DNA of 64,000 bases from Methylorubrum populi (GCF_002355515.1 NZ_AP014809.1:5046501-5110500); one strand, 5' to 3'. Shown: positions 24,236 to 32,123, counted from the stretch's first letter. Numbers and translations: made by a program. Notes: generated by a model from the sequence alone, not told the origin.

Positions 24236-24311
24236 TGGAGCCGAGGGCTGGGATCGAACCAGCGACCGCCCGCTTACAAGGCGGGTGCTCTGCCATCTGA
24301 GCTACGTCGGC
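24236..24311 (-). tRNA. tRNA-Thr (anticodon TGT), phage-encoded
   Basis: On the minus strand the 76 bases fold as a full cloverleaf: acceptor starting GCCGACG, D-arm with AGCTCAGATGGCAGAGC, anticodon arm CCGCCTTGTAAGCGG with anticodon TGT, T-arm CGCTGGTTCGATCCCAGC, discriminator T and an encoded CCA end. One mismatch (C6-C67) weakens the acceptor stem. It reads ACA codons, rare in a high-GC host, and lies between early and late gene blocks. Confidence 0.9.
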
Positions 24312-24620
24312 AAACTGATTGATGCGGGCAGGGCCTGCTACCGAACCCCGCATTGCGATCCGAGGCGTGTCATCCGAGCCGGAGCAGCGGCGGTGCCTCG
24401 TCCTACGGCCAGCAGATTGAGCGCGGGTCTATGTGCGCTCTCAGGGCCGAAGCCCTTTCACCGTGTCGCCGCACCAAACTGGAATTTTAGGGACAACAAC
24501 CCTTTCGCCTCGGGCCTAGGGGTCCGTGGGCCGGGCCGCTCTGACCGTCAACATGCGCGAGGCGCTAGGACTTGGCCGGCAGGTATCCTGCCGACATAGA
24601 TGCATCGCTATTTCGTTCTG
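24312..24620. other. Non-coding stretch upstream of tRNA-Thr
   Basis: About 300 bases without a credible gene; open frames here run through or oppose the tRNA. It contains the hairpin at 24577-24593 and otherwise nothing recognised. Confidence 0.4.
24577..24593. terminator. Hairpin after nusG-like gene
   Basis: CGGCAGGTATCCTGCCG is a perfect 7-bp inverted repeat with a 3-base loop, 28 bases past the stop of the NusG-like gene. There is no U-run, so it could be a weak terminator, an RNA stabiliser or an antitermination element. Confidence 0.4.
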
Positions 24621-25316
24621 TCAAGCGGCGCGAACAGATTGTGCGGGGACATCAACACAGATGGTCCCGCCCGTGAATGGAACTTCCACCTTCACCCGGC
24701 CTGTGCGCTCGTCCACGCGGCTCACCTTGCCCGACTGCCCGGTAAAGGCGCCCTCTTCCACGACCACATCATCGCCGATAGCGAACAGGATGCGTCGAGC
24801 TGCTTCGATGTCACCGCCGTAACCAGTGATGCAGTCCGCGAAGTTCTGAAGCTCTTCTGCCGAGATCACCATCGGAGCACCGCCTGGCCCCATGACCGTA
24901 CCCTTTCGGCCGAAGCCCGTACGGTCGTCGTAGACGCCGGGGTGTTCCTCGGCCTTCTTCAACTCCTGCCAGTTGCGGACGCCGACGAACAGCAGGCGCC
25001 GCAGGACCGGGATCAGCGCCGTCCGAACCTTGCCGATGTCGGACACGAGACGCACCGCCTCGCGAGCCTCGAACACCGGAATGCCGACCGCCGCAATCTG
25101 CTCGGCGGCCCACGATGCACGGCGCGGGAGGGCGCGGACGACGTACCATGTCCGATCAGGGTCCACGATAAATCGATCCTGGGTCTCCCTGGCGGCCGAA
25201 TAGGCCCCTGCCCGCACCGACTGCATGTTGACGGCGACTTTGCGCCTCACGGCCCGTTTCTGAGCCTTCTGGCGGGCAGCCGCTCGACGGAGGGCCTGGC
25301 GTTCCTTGTTGGTCAT
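24621..25316 (-). CDS. NusG-like (NGN-KOW) transcription factor
   Basis: 231 residues from MTNKERQALRRAAARQ. A basic N-terminal tail of about 50 residues precedes an NGN-like domain (TWYVVRALPRRASWAAEQIAAVGIPVFEAREAVRL, about 56-150) and a C-terminal KOW domain (FAIGDDVVVEEGAFTGQSGKVSRVDERTGRVKVEVPF, about 180-220). NusG/RfaH paralogs bind RNA polymerase and alter pausing and termination. Being the last gene of the leftward early operon and just upstream of the late genes, it is a good candidate for a late-gene antiterminator, though this is inferred. Confidence 0.8.
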   Translation of the reverse strand: MTNKERQALRRAAARQKAQKRAVRRKVAVNMQSVRAGAYSAARETQDRFIVDPDRTWYVVRALPRRASWAAEQIAAVGIPVFEAREAVRLVSDIGKVRTALIPVLRRLLFVGVRNWQELKKAEEHPGVYDDRTGFGRKGTVMGPGGAPMVISAEELQNFADCITGYGGDIEAARRILFAIGDDVVVEEGAFTGQSGKVSRVDERTGRVKVEVPFTGGTICVDVPAQSVRAA

Positions 25317-25335
25317 GGCGGCTTTCCTCCGAAGG

Positions 25336-25539
25336 CTACGGGTTAGGTGAGGCGGGAACTTGAGCGGTGAGGCGCCCGGCAATGCGCACTCGCCGATCCG
25401 ATGAAATCTCGACGGTTTCGAGCGTCGCCCATGTCGTCTCGCATCTGAGGCAGCGACGGCGGCGACGGATGGCGTTGGGAGCGTCCCGGCTGTCGAGGAC
25501 GCGGGAGGTTGGCCAGCCGCAGGCGGGGCAGCAGATCAT
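25336..25539 (-). CDS. NrdR-like zinc-ribbon mini-protein
   Basis: 67 residues starting MICCPACGWPTSRVLDSRDA, then IRRRRRCLRCETTWATLETVE. The Cys-x2-Cys pairs, SR and IRRRR-C-x2-C layout matches the N-terminal zinc ribbon of NrdR; the ATP-cone that senses nucleotides is missing. It may bind DNA or RNA polymerase as a small regulator; Ogr/Delta late activators are another zinc-finger option but fit less well. It overlaps the primase stop as ATGA. Confidence 0.7.
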   Translation of the reverse strand: MICCPACGWPTSRVLDSRDAPNAIRRRRRCLRCETTWATLETVEISSDRRVRIAGRLTAQVPASPNP

Positions 25540-26477
25540 GCGGCTGCCCTCCGACCCTCGTTGAACACGTCGCACCAATCCGAGCCGAGGGTTTCGGGGA
25601 TCTGGACGCGCGCTTTGACGGGCCGTTTCAGCAGGCGGCAGAGGCGCCGGGCGAGTGTGTAGGCGGCATGCTGCCCCGCGAACTGGGCATCCGCATCGCC
25701 GAAGATGACCACCTCATCGGTTCCCGGCGGCGGCTCCCACTTCGCCAGCATCGTCGCGTTGAGAGCGGCCCAAACCGGGATGCCGAACAACGATGCGGCA
25801 GCGAAGGCCGTCTCGATGCCCTCGGCGATTCCGAGGATAGGCCCTGGCGGGAACAACCGAACCGCGGAGCCATCAGGCAGCGGGCCGGGCATTAGACGGC
25901 GGGGAGCTTCTAGGTCCGCCTTCCGCCCGTCCGCTGTCAGATAGGTGCGATGGATGTTCGCGCCGTGCCCGTCTGGCGCAACCACCTTGGCAAGCATGCC
26001 GGGGTGGTACGACGGCGGGGTGTCCGAGTAGCGCAGGCGCTCCACCGTTCGCAGGCAGTCAGGCACGGCAACGAGGCCAACCCGAGCCGCGAGGTAGCGG
26101 GAAACGGCATCGCCACGCTTGACCGGCTTGGAGGCTTGCCAGAGGGCGTTCAAACTTTTCCGGGTGTCTGCCTCGTCTCGCCCCTTCCTCGGAGCTGTAG
26201 GCTTAACCTCGCCAATCAGAGGGGCCATCCGCTCGGCAAGTTCCTTGAAGTCGATGCCGAGCGTCCGCATCGCGAGGTCGGCACCATCGCCGGCCCCGCA
26301 GTGATTGCAGATCCAGGTGCCCCGGCCTTCCAGGTCATCGAACCGGAAGCGGGTCTTGCCTCCGCAAATCGGGCACGGTCCATTCTTGCGGCCAGACAGG
26401 AAGCGGCTGTCCACGCCTAGCATCGGCAGCAAGCCCGCCCACCGGCCGCGGGCGCGCTCACTCAGCGGCGGCAGCAT
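25536..26477 (-). CDS. Toprim-domain DNA primase, zinc-binding
   Basis: 313 residues from MLPPLSERARGRWAGLL. The N-terminal primase zinc finger has C35-x2-C38 and C57-x2-C60 (GPCPICGGKTRFRFDD, TWICNHCGAGDG). The Toprim domain shows ILGIAEGIETAFAA (about 213-226) and DEVVIFGDADAQ with the DxD acids. No helicase domain is fused; a separate SF2 helicase gene overlaps upstream by 20 bases. It should lay primers for phage replication. Confidence 0.85.
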   Translation of the reverse strand: MLPPLSERARGRWAGLLPMLGVDSRFLSGRKNGPCPICGGKTRFRFDDLEGRGTWICNHCGAGDGADLAMRTLGIDFKELAERMAPLIGEVKPTAPRKGRDEADTRKSLNALWQASKPVKRGDAVSRYLAARVGLVAVPDCLRTVERLRYSDTPPSYHPGMLAKVVAPDGHGANIHRTYLTADGRKADLEAPRRLMPGPLPDGSAVRLFPPGPILGIAEGIETAFAAASLFGIPVWAALNATMLAKWEPPPGTDEVVIFGDADAQFAGQHAAYTLARRLCRLLKRPVKARVQIPETLGSDWCDVFNEGRRAAA

Positions 26478-27939
26478 AGGTCGGCTCCTTGCGGCGATTG
26501 GCGAAAGCGATCTGGCGGGACTTGATCCAGCCGAGGATTTCGGGCGTCGGCTCCACGTCCGGCGCGAGGCGGTGCGCGTTCGGCCAGACACCAAACATTT
26601 CCTTGAATTTGTGGGCGGCCCATCCCTCTCGGAGGCGCCGGCTCTTGGCGTAGGAGCGGAGTTGCCCGAACACGAACGCCTTCTCGTCGGCCTTCGCCTT
26701 CTTGCGGATCGGCGTCATCTCCACGAGTTGCCCGTCCTCGCAGACGATCTCGCTCTGACGCTCCGGCTTGAACCCGCAGGCTGGGCACTTCGGCGTCTTG
26801 GCGGGCTTGAGGAAGTTGCAGGCGCTGCACTCCTTCGGCAGGGCTTCCGGCTTCTGCCGAGCCTCCGCCTTCTGGCGCTCGCGGCCATCGTCCAACACGT
26901 CGTGGTGGATGTCCGTGACGAAGCCGAGCCGCAGAGTGGAATCGCTATGATCGAGCAGGATTAGGTGGTCTTTGCCGGGCGCCGTACGGAGGCCCCGCCC
27001 GACGATCTGTGTGTAGAGCATTTCCGAGCGTGTCGGCCGACAGAGGCAGATGCAGCGCACGTCTAGATCGACACCCGTCGTCAGGCACCCAACGCTGGCG
27101 ATCACGCGCAGTTCTCCGGCAGAGAATCGCTTGAACATCGCCTCCCGCTCGTCCGGCTTCGTGTAGGCGTCGATGTAGCCGCAGCCGATGCCGGCCTTCT
27201 CGAACTCGCCTTGAAGATGCTTGGCGTGCGCCCGATCGACGGCGAACACGAAGGTCGGCCGGTTCTCCCCGCGCTGGCGCCAGGTCGTAACCACGTCGGC
27301 CACCAGAGCGGGCTTGTTCATCGCCTCGCTTAGGTCGCCCTCGTGGTAGTCGCCGGCGACGGTGCGGACCTTGCCGAGGTCAGGATGCGACGGCGCATAG
27401 ACCCGGAACGGCGACAGATAGCCGGCCTCGATCAATTCGGCGGTCGTCGTGACTTGGATCAGGTCGTCGTAGTGCTTGCCGAGGCCGCGCGTCCAAGGCG
27501 TGGCGGACAGGCCGATGAAGGGGACCTTCTGCCAGCCGTCGTCGCGCATCCACTGCCCGACCATCTCGAACCAGCGGTGAGCCTCATCGATCATCACCAG
27601 GTCGAACGGCGGGATCGCGCGCCGCTGGAGGGTCTGAACGGATGCGACCTGGACCGGCGCGGCCGAGTTCGTCATCGGGTGATTGCCCTGGATCACACCG
27701 ATGTCACGGATGCCCTCCGCGTAGAACGAGCGCACCGTCTGGTCGATCAGCGCGATTGCGGGCACGACGAACAGGACGCGCTTGCCCTTAGCTCGGGCGT
27801 TCTTGACGATGGCGCCGGCCAGAACGGTCTTCCCAAAACCCGTGCTGGCTTGGAGCATCGGGCGGCGGAAGCCGGCCATGAGCGAGGAGCGAAGGCTGTC
27901 GAGCGCCTTGACCTGATGGGGGTGGAGGGTGCGGCTCAT
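26458..27939 (-). CDS. DEAD/DEAH-box SF2 helicase
   Basis: 493 residues. Motif I is LQASTGFGKTVLA (about 30-41), motif II is VMIDEAHRW (about 113-121), motif III is GLSATPW, and the second RecA-like domain holds FVFAVDRAHAKHL, ASVGCLTTGVDL and TQIVGRGLRTAPGK (motif VI). A zinc knuckle CSAC-CPAC follows at about 376-396. It resembles phage replication or recombination helicases of the RecG/UvsW-like broad group. Its start overlaps the replication protein stop. Confidence 0.85.
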   Translation of the reverse strand: MSRTLHPHQVKALDSLRSSLMAGFRRPMLQASTGFGKTVLAGAIVKNARAKGKRVLFVVPAIALIDQTVRSFYAEGIRDIGVIQGNHPMTNSAAPVQVASVQTLQRRAIPPFDLVMIDEAHRWFEMVGQWMRDDGWQKVPFIGLSATPWTRGLGKHYDDLIQVTTTAELIEAGYLSPFRVYAPSHPDLGKVRTVAGDYHEGDLSEAMNKPALVADVVTTWRQRGENRPTFVFAVDRAHAKHLQGEFEKAGIGCGYIDAYTKPDEREAMFKRFSAGELRVIASVGCLTTGVDLDVRCICLCRPTRSEMLYTQIVGRGLRTAPGKDHLILLDHSDSTLRLGFVTDIHHDVLDDGRERQKAEARQKPEALPKECSACNFLKPAKTPKCPACGFKPERQSEIVCEDGQLVEMTPIRKKAKADEKAFVFGQLRSYAKSRRLREGWAAHKFKEMFGVWPNAHRLAPDVEPTPEILGWIKSRQIAFANRRKEPTYAAAAE

Positions 27940-28694
27940 CGGGCCACCTCCACCGTGCGACGACAGACACGAGCCGTGGGATGCCCGCCAGATCGCGCAG
28001 GGCGACTCAGGGCGGCTTTCAGCGCCTCGTCGTGAGGCAGGGTGCCGAAATCGGTTTTCGCCCGTCCTGGGCCACCTGAGCCGTAAAGCGCCTCATCCGC
28101 TCTCGCCAGCCAATCGTCGGCCGACTTGTCCGAGCCGCGAGATGAGGGGGGGCTGTAGTCGAAATCCCCGAACGGGTCGGCGTCTGCCTCAGCCCATCGC
28201 GTGGGGTACAGAGCTACATCCTGAAACCCTTGTTCACGGCTAGGAAGGAGGTTCCTTTGGTTTCCTGTTAGGTTCTTTCCCCGGCACGTGGTGCCGCTAA
28301 CCTGTCCTTCATATGCCGCTAACCCGTCCTTAATATGCCGGTAACCTCCTTTGTTATTTCCGGCACCTGGTGCCGCTAAGGGGGCCTCGGCGGTGGCCGG
28401 TTCGGGCTCCACCATCAGGTCGAAGTCATGCCCGGTAATGAGGGTGATAAGGTCCGACGCTCGCCCACCGTAGCCGTTACCTCTGTGCTGCCGGACGATG
28501 ACGCCGCCCGCTTCCAACTCGGCCAGCACGAGCCGGACGGTGCGAACCGCTAGGCCCGTCTCCGAGGCAAGCAGGGCCTGCGACGGCCAGCACTTGTCTT
28601 CCTTGTCGGCACGGTCGGCGAGCGCGTTGAGGACGACACGGCACGTCGTGCGAACGCGCTGGCGCTTGGCCCACTTCATGGCGGTGACGCTCAT
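27936..28694 (-). CDS. Winged-helix replication protein (O-like)
   Basis: 252 residues. The N-terminal 75 residues are a winged helix (RTTCRVVLNALADRADKEDKCWPSQALLASETGLAVRTVRLVLAELEAGGVIVRQHRG), the form used by phage replication initiators such as lambda O. The rest is low complexity. An iteron array lies inside its gene at 28283-28380, the arrangement expected of an origin within an initiator gene. It sits just upstream of helicase and primase genes. Confidence 0.75.
   Translation of the reverse strand: MSVTAMKWAKRQRVRTTCRVVLNALADRADKEDKCWPSQALLASETGLAVRTVRLVLAELEAGGVIVRQHRGNGYGGRASDLITLITGHDFDLMVEPEPATAEAPLAAPGAGNNKGGYRHIKDGLAAYEGQVSGTTCRGKNLTGNQRNLLPSREQGFQDVALYPTRWAEADADPFGDFDYSPPSSRGSDKSADDWLARADEALYGSGGPGRAKTDFGTLPHDEALKAALSRPARSGGHPTARVCRRTVEVAR
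28283..28380. repeat. Iteron array, probable phage replication origin
   Basis: Four copies of TGCCG(C/G)TAA start at 28292, 28314, 28336 and 28371; the first three are exactly 22 bp apart and extend over 18-20 bp (for example ATGCCGCTAACCCGTCCTTA). The array is bracketed by palindromes GGCACGTGGTGCC (28283-28295) and GGCACCTGGTGCC (28362-28374). A T-rich stretch lies at 28251-28280. It is inside the O-like gene. Confidence 0.75.
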
Positions 28695-29041
28695 TGCTCG
28701 CCTCCCTTCATGGAGGCAGCCACGAGATCGTCAGCCGTCCGATATGCCACCTCGGCGGCATAGGGCAGGCCGGAAGCCTGAGAGACGGTCGAGGCACCGT
28801 AGCGGATCAGGCTCTCGCCGAACTCCACCACATGCCGGAAATCACCGGAGCCTCTGGCGCGCCGCACGAGGTCGTCGCGCAACGCCCTCAGGGCGTCGTT
28901 CGCGGCTCGGTAGAGAGCAGGATCGGCGTTGAGCCTAGGCATGACATCGGACATGACGAAGCCGTTCCGAGAAGCGCAGACGCGCTCGATTGCAGAGAGG
29001 CGGTGACGGACGGGAAGGCGCGTCAGGTCACGGCGGCGCAC
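28691..29041 (-). CDS. Hypothetical phage protein
   Basis: 116 residues, helical, basic at the start (MRRRDLTRLPVRHRLSAIERV) and ending DDLVAASMKGGEQ. No family recognised. It overlaps both neighbours (4 and 14 bases) in the replication operon, so a replication accessory role is possible. Confidence 0.55.
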   Translation of the reverse strand: MRRRDLTRLPVRHRLSAIERVCASRNGFVMSDVMPRLNADPALYRAANDALRALRDDLVRRARGSGDFRHVVEFGESLIRYGASTVSQASGLPYAAEVAYRTADDLVAASMKGGEQ

Positions 29042-29342
29042 GGATCTGCGCTTTGTCCTTCGGCTTCAGATGGGCTCGGAAAGTCGTGGCCTCGCTGTCG
29101 TGGCGGGGCAGGAGGCGCGTCAGGAAGCGCGCTGTGTCGGCGTGAGCCTTGGCGCGGACGCGGTTGCGGCGCTCGGCTTCCTTGGTGCCCTCGGCGTCGC
29201 TAATGCGGCCTTGGTTGGCTTCGTGGCGAGCGTGAGCCTCAAGGCCGTCAGCGAGGTCGGAGCAGCTTCTGGCGCTGTTCTCGTTCCACTCGACAAGGCG
29301 CTCAAGGCGCTGCAATTCGGCGAAGGACAGGGGGGCGCTCAT
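29028..29342 (-). CDS. Hypothetical helical protein
   Basis: 104 residues from MSAPLSFAELQRLERLVEWN, with long charged helices (KEAERRNRVRAKAHADTARFLTRLL). The longer upstream frame overlaps the methyltransferase and was rejected. The ATG overlaps the stop of the 47-residue gene upstream. Function unknown. Confidence 0.55.
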   Translation of the reverse strand: MSAPLSFAELQRLERLVEWNENSARSCSDLADGLEAHARHEANQGRISDAEGTKEAERRNRVRAKAHADTARFLTRLLPRHDSEATTFRAHLKPKDKAQIRAPP

Positions 29343-29482
29343 GACGGCTCTCCCTCCCCTTCCCAGATCATCAGCACGGACCAATGGCCGTGATTGCCCG
29401 GCAGAGGGCCGAGGTTGCGCCAGCCGGCGGCCTCCATGGTCGGCACGTCCGCGTGCCGGGCGTAGCGAAGCCAGGAGATCAC
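29339..29482 (-). CDS. Small phage protein with AGWRNLGPLPG-HGHWSVLM motif
   Basis: 47 residues from a GTG at 29482, including AAGWRNLGPLPGNHGHWSVL. The GW-x-N-LGPLPG-x-HG motif recurs in small phage proteins I recognise, but no function is known. It overlaps the methyltransferase stop (GTGA) and the next start (ATGA). Confidence 0.55.
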   Translation of the reverse strand: MISWLRYARHADVPTMEAAGWRNLGPLPGNHGHWSVLMIWEGEGEPS

Positions 29483-30165
29483 AAGAATGCCCGCTGCTGC
29501 GCCTTCTCGGGACGAGCCGCCGCGAACATGTCCGGACGGGCCGCAGCCTTCTCCAAACGCCTGCAGGCGGTGTCGAAGTGCTTCGGGTCCAGTTCGATGC
29601 CAACGAACGGGCGCCCGAGACGGGCTGCGGCCACGCCGGTCGTGCCGCTGCCGCAGAAGGGGTCAAGGACAAGTCCTTCCGTCCACTCCAGCACAGCAAG
29701 CATCAGTTGGACCGGCTTCTCGGTCGGGTGATGCTCATTACCCGTGCGCGGAGCGATGATGACGTCGTTCGGACGCCCCTTCGGGAAGCGATGCTCCGGG
29801 CCAGGATAGAAGAGCGCGACTTCGGTCTGCCGACCGTGCTCGTGCTCCAAGTCACCCATCGACCAGTTGTTCTTGACCCAGGTGACAAGGCTCTTCGGCT
29901 TTGGCACTGAGACAAGATTGTCCCACCGGCAGAAGATGTAGCGCGAGTGCAAGACCGGCACGCTGCAGCACCAGATGAGCGCGGCATCGTCCTTGTCGTT
30001 GGCGATCGCGTCGTGCTTCACCGCTCGAAAGTTGGACCGAAAAGCCATGCCGTAAGGAGGATCGGTTGCGAGCGCGCCAGGAACCGGCAGCGTCGGCACG
30101 ATCTCTCTGCTGTCGCCACAGATGATCTGCACATCATCGGAGATCTGTTCGACGCGATAAGTCAC
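29479..30165 (-). CDS. DNA methyltransferase (DPPY type)
   Basis: 228 residues from a GTG at 30165 that overlaps the RusA stop. Motif IV DPPYGM lies at about 35-40 and motif I DPFCGSGTTGVAAARLGR near the C-terminal third, the beta-class order of N6-adenine or N4-cytosine methylases; a TEKP motif precedes it. No restriction enzyme partner is present, so it is an orphan, possibly protecting phage DNA or marking replication state. Target sequence cannot be told. Confidence 0.85.
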   Translation of the reverse strand: MTYRVEQISDDVQIICGDSREIVPTLPVPGALATDPPYGMAFRSNFRAVKHDAIANDKDDAALIWCCSVPVLHSRYIFCRWDNLVSVPKPKSLVTWVKNNWSMGDLEHEHGRQTEVALFYPGPEHRFPKGRPNDVIIAPRTGNEHHPTEKPVQLMLAVLEWTEGLVLDPFCGSGTTGVAAARLGRPFVGIELDPKHFDTACRRLEKAAARPDMFAAARPEKAQQRAFL

Positions 30166-30599
30166 GCATTCACCTCCGGCATGCTGATAGGGCCAGCCGC
30201 AGGGGCGACGACGACAACCACCTCGGATGTCTCGTCTTGCCACCAGAGGCCGATGTGCTCGGCGGCGCGGTCGTTGCGGATCACGCCGTGGATCTGAAGA
30301 AAATCCGAAGTGACCTTCAGCAAGTTATCGAGGTCGAAGTTGCGCTCGCGCGGCAATCCGAGATGCAGGACGTATCGGCCACTGATGCGACCGGGGCGCT
30401 GCTCTGCAAGGCGCCAGCCGGCGTCCCTGAGCCAATCCTTGTAAGGATCTGACCGCCGGATGCCGCCGCCCTTGCGAGGCGCATGCATGTCGTTGACGCT
30501 CACCGGAACCGGCAGGCGCAGGACGACGCGCTCGGCGTCCTGGCGCTGGTTGAAGGCGGCGAGCGTCGTCGCGGCGCGGAGGCGAGCGGCGCTAGTCAC
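30162..30599 (-). CDS. RusA-family Holliday junction resolvase
   Basis: 145 residues from a GTG at 30599. The RusA pattern is complete: PVPVSVNDMHAPRKGGG with K-DW, then D89 and D91 in NFDLDNLLKVTSDFL and D110 in VIRNDRAAEHI, the three catalytic aspartates. It resolves branched recombination or replication intermediates before packaging. Confidence 0.82.
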   Translation of the reverse strand: MTSAARLRAATTLAAFNQRQDAERVVLRLPVPVSVNDMHAPRKGGGIRRSDPYKDWLRDAGWRLAEQRPGRISGRYVLHLGLPRERNFDLDNLLKVTSDFLQIHGVIRNDRAAEHIGLWWQDETSEVVVVVAPAAGPISMPEVNA

Positions 30600-30988
30600 T
30601 TCGCGCCCTGATCCACCAGCGGAGCCACCAGGGCAGCGGCTTCCTTGCCGTGCGATGAGCGACCCCCTGTCGGGCCATCCAGAGATCGATCCGCCTCGTA
30701 AGCCATCGCATCGTCGCCCTCTCCGAGCGCGCGAAAACGCGCCCACTCCAACTCGGCTTGAGCCTCCAACCGGTCGCACTCGGCGCGGTAGGCGGCGTGA
30801 ATGTTGAGGAAGGTGTCGGCGTCGAGCCGGATCGGCTGACGGCCGAGGAACTTGCGCACCCATGAAGCGGTCGCGCCGATCTTCCGGCCAACGTCGTCGT
30901 AGGCGTTCATCCGCGAGCCGCTGCGGCGCTCTGCGAGATCAACGAGAGCACCGACGCGAGGGAACGCGAGATCGGCAGCGGTCGTCAT
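30596..30988 (-). CDS. Putative DNA-binding protein
   Basis: 130 residues from MTTAADLAFPRVGALVDLAE. The segment YDDVGRKIGATASWVRKFLGRQPIRLDADTFLNIHAAY looks like a helix-turn-helix with a following helix. The start at 30988 is preferred to 31018. It is the first gene of the leftward block after a small divergent plus-strand pair. Confidence 0.55.
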   Translation of the reverse strand: MTTAADLAFPRVGALVDLAERRSGSRMNAYDDVGRKIGATASWVRKFLGRQPIRLDADTFLNIHAAYRAECDRLEAQAELEWARFRALGEGDDAMAYEADRSLDGPTGGRSSHGKEAAALVAPLVDQGAK

Positions 30989-31041
30989 TGTTCGTTTCCG
31001 GGCAATTTTTGTCCGCACTCAAACAATCCTCCGTGTGAGCT

Positions 31042-31054
31042 TGTGAGCGTCACA
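31042..31054. promoter_or_regulatory. TGTGA-GCG-TCACA palindrome in divergent promoter region
   Basis: A perfect 5+3+5 inverted repeat in the 80-base gap between the leftward gene starting at 30988 and the rightward gene starting at 31069. A regulator site is likely by position; the binding protein is unknown. Confidence 0.35.
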
Positions 31055-31068
31055 GAGGGGTTCGAGCG

Positions 31069-31278
31069 GTGCAGACAGAAAGGACGGATCGGGTACGCAA
31101 CACTGAAAACGGCGCGGCCGAGAGCTTGCAGGCTGGAGCGGACGCGCAGGGGAAAGCCGAAAGCCCGGCAAGGCAGACGGCGGACAAAGGAGACGACCAA
31201 GCCGGCAAGCGAGGTCGTCAGAAAATGGCCCGGCTCGTGCGAATGCACGGCGGGCTGGTGATTGAGGGCGGACGATGA
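31069..31278 (+). CDS. Small hydrophilic hypothetical protein
   Basis: 69 residues from a GTG, very charged (MQTERTDRVRNTENGAAESL and on, ending ARLVRMHGGLVIEGGR). One of two plus-strand genes inside the otherwise leftward early region. Its stop overlaps the next start (ATGA). Confidence 0.45.
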   Translation: MQTERTDRVRNTENGAAESLQAGADAQGKAESPARQTADKGDDQAGKRGRQKMARLVRMHGGLVIEGGR

Positions 31279-31475
31279 GGCGGGTAGCATCACGCAGCCT
31301 CGCCCGAGCGATGCCAGACCGAGCCGCGAGAAAGCGGGTCTACTGGCAGGCCGTCCGACGCGAGATGCGACAGGTGCAAGCCACCCTTGGCTTCGCAGCC
31401 CTGGCCGAGCCGCATCCGCGCTTCATGCAGATGCATCCGTATTGGGCGCATCTGGCAGCCGAGGATGAGTTTTGA
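31275..31475 (+). CDS. Small basic hypothetical protein
   Basis: 66 residues (MPDRAARKRVYWQAVRREMRQ region and HPRFMQMHPYWAHLAAEDEF ending). Coupled to the previous gene by ATGA overlap. No family recognised. Confidence 0.5.
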   Translation: MRRVASRSLARAMPDRAARKRVYWQAVRREMRQVQATLGFAALAEPHPRFMQMHPYWAHLAAEDEF

Positions 31476-31483
31476 GGGGGCGG

Positions 31484-31969
31484 TCATGCCCGCACCTCGG
31501 CAAAGGTCGAGAGCGAGCAGTGCCGGCGAACAGCGGCGATCACGGCCGGGACCGGAACGCCCGTGAACCGCTCGATCTCGTCCAGCGTCAGACCCGCCGC
31601 ATGCAGGCAAGCGACCCCATGGGACGGGTCCAGGCCATCACGATCAACGACGAGAAGCTGTCGGCGAAGCGAGCGAGCGAGCCGCGTCGGATGATCGTCA
31701 GGACGGGACGCATAAGCGCATGCCGCAGCCTTCGACGGCTTGCCGGGTCGCTTCGTCGGGCGCAGCGGATCTCTGCCGGACACGGGGCGGCGCCTCTGCC
31801 GCCAAGCGTTCTCAAAGCCGAGTTCGCGAGCGCGCTTGACCACGAAGTCTCGGCTGATGCCGATGCGGGCCGCTGCCTGATAGCCGTTCAGCCCATCATC
31901 AAGAGCGGCGACGATCTCGTCATCGAACCGCTCGCCGTAGGCTTCGCCGCGTTGGAAATCGGGGTGCAT
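31484..31969 (-). CDS. HTH-domain phage protein
   Basis: 161 residues from MHPDFQRGEAYGERFDDEIV. A likely helix-turn-helix is ALDDGLNGYQAAARIGISRDFVVKRARELGFE (about 20-50), and a second helical repeat near the C-terminus (GLTLDEIERFTGVPVPAVIAAVRRH) looks like another HTH. It may be a regulator. The frame upstream of 31969 overlaps a membrane-protein gene and was excluded. Confidence 0.55.
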   Translation of the reverse strand: MHPDFQRGEAYGERFDDEIVAALDDGLNGYQAAARIGISRDFVVKRARELGFENAWRQRRRPVSGRDPLRPTKRPGKPSKAAACAYASRPDDHPTRLARSLRRQLLVVDRDGLDPSHGVACLHAAGLTLDEIERFTGVPVPAVIAAVRRHCSLSTFAEVRA

Positions 31970-31970
31970 C

Positions 31971-32123
31971 TCAGCGCCCCACCAGCAGGAGGACAGCGCC
32001 GACAGCCAGAAGCGAGCCGGGAATGGCGATGACGATGCCGTGCTCTTCACGCTCGAAGCTGCCGACCACAGCCGCACGCTGAGCGAACAGGGCCGCCAGA
32101 GATGCGAACCACAGCGAGATCAC
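31971..32123 (-). CDS. Small membrane protein
   Basis: 50 residues from a GTG, MISLWFASLAALFAQRAAVV then a short charged loop (GSFEREEHG) and IVIAIPGSLLAVGAVLLLVGR: two membrane helices. The GTG overlaps the preceding stop. Holin-like in size and form, but it lies in the early region. Confidence 0.5.
   Translation of the reverse strand: MISLWFASLAALFAQRAAVVGSFEREEHGIVIAIPGSLLAVGAVLLLVGR

Noticed and set aside
24071..24353. Open frames on both strands across the tRNA-Thr (proteins with GSNQRPPAYKAGALP or AQMAEHPPCKRAVAGSIPA)
   Set aside because: These are the well-known translations of tRNA sequence, not proteins.
28283..28380. CRISPR-like array
   Set aside because: Spacing of 22 bp with short partly degenerate units, inside a coding gene, fits iterons; no CRISPR array or cas gene was seen anywhere in the window.
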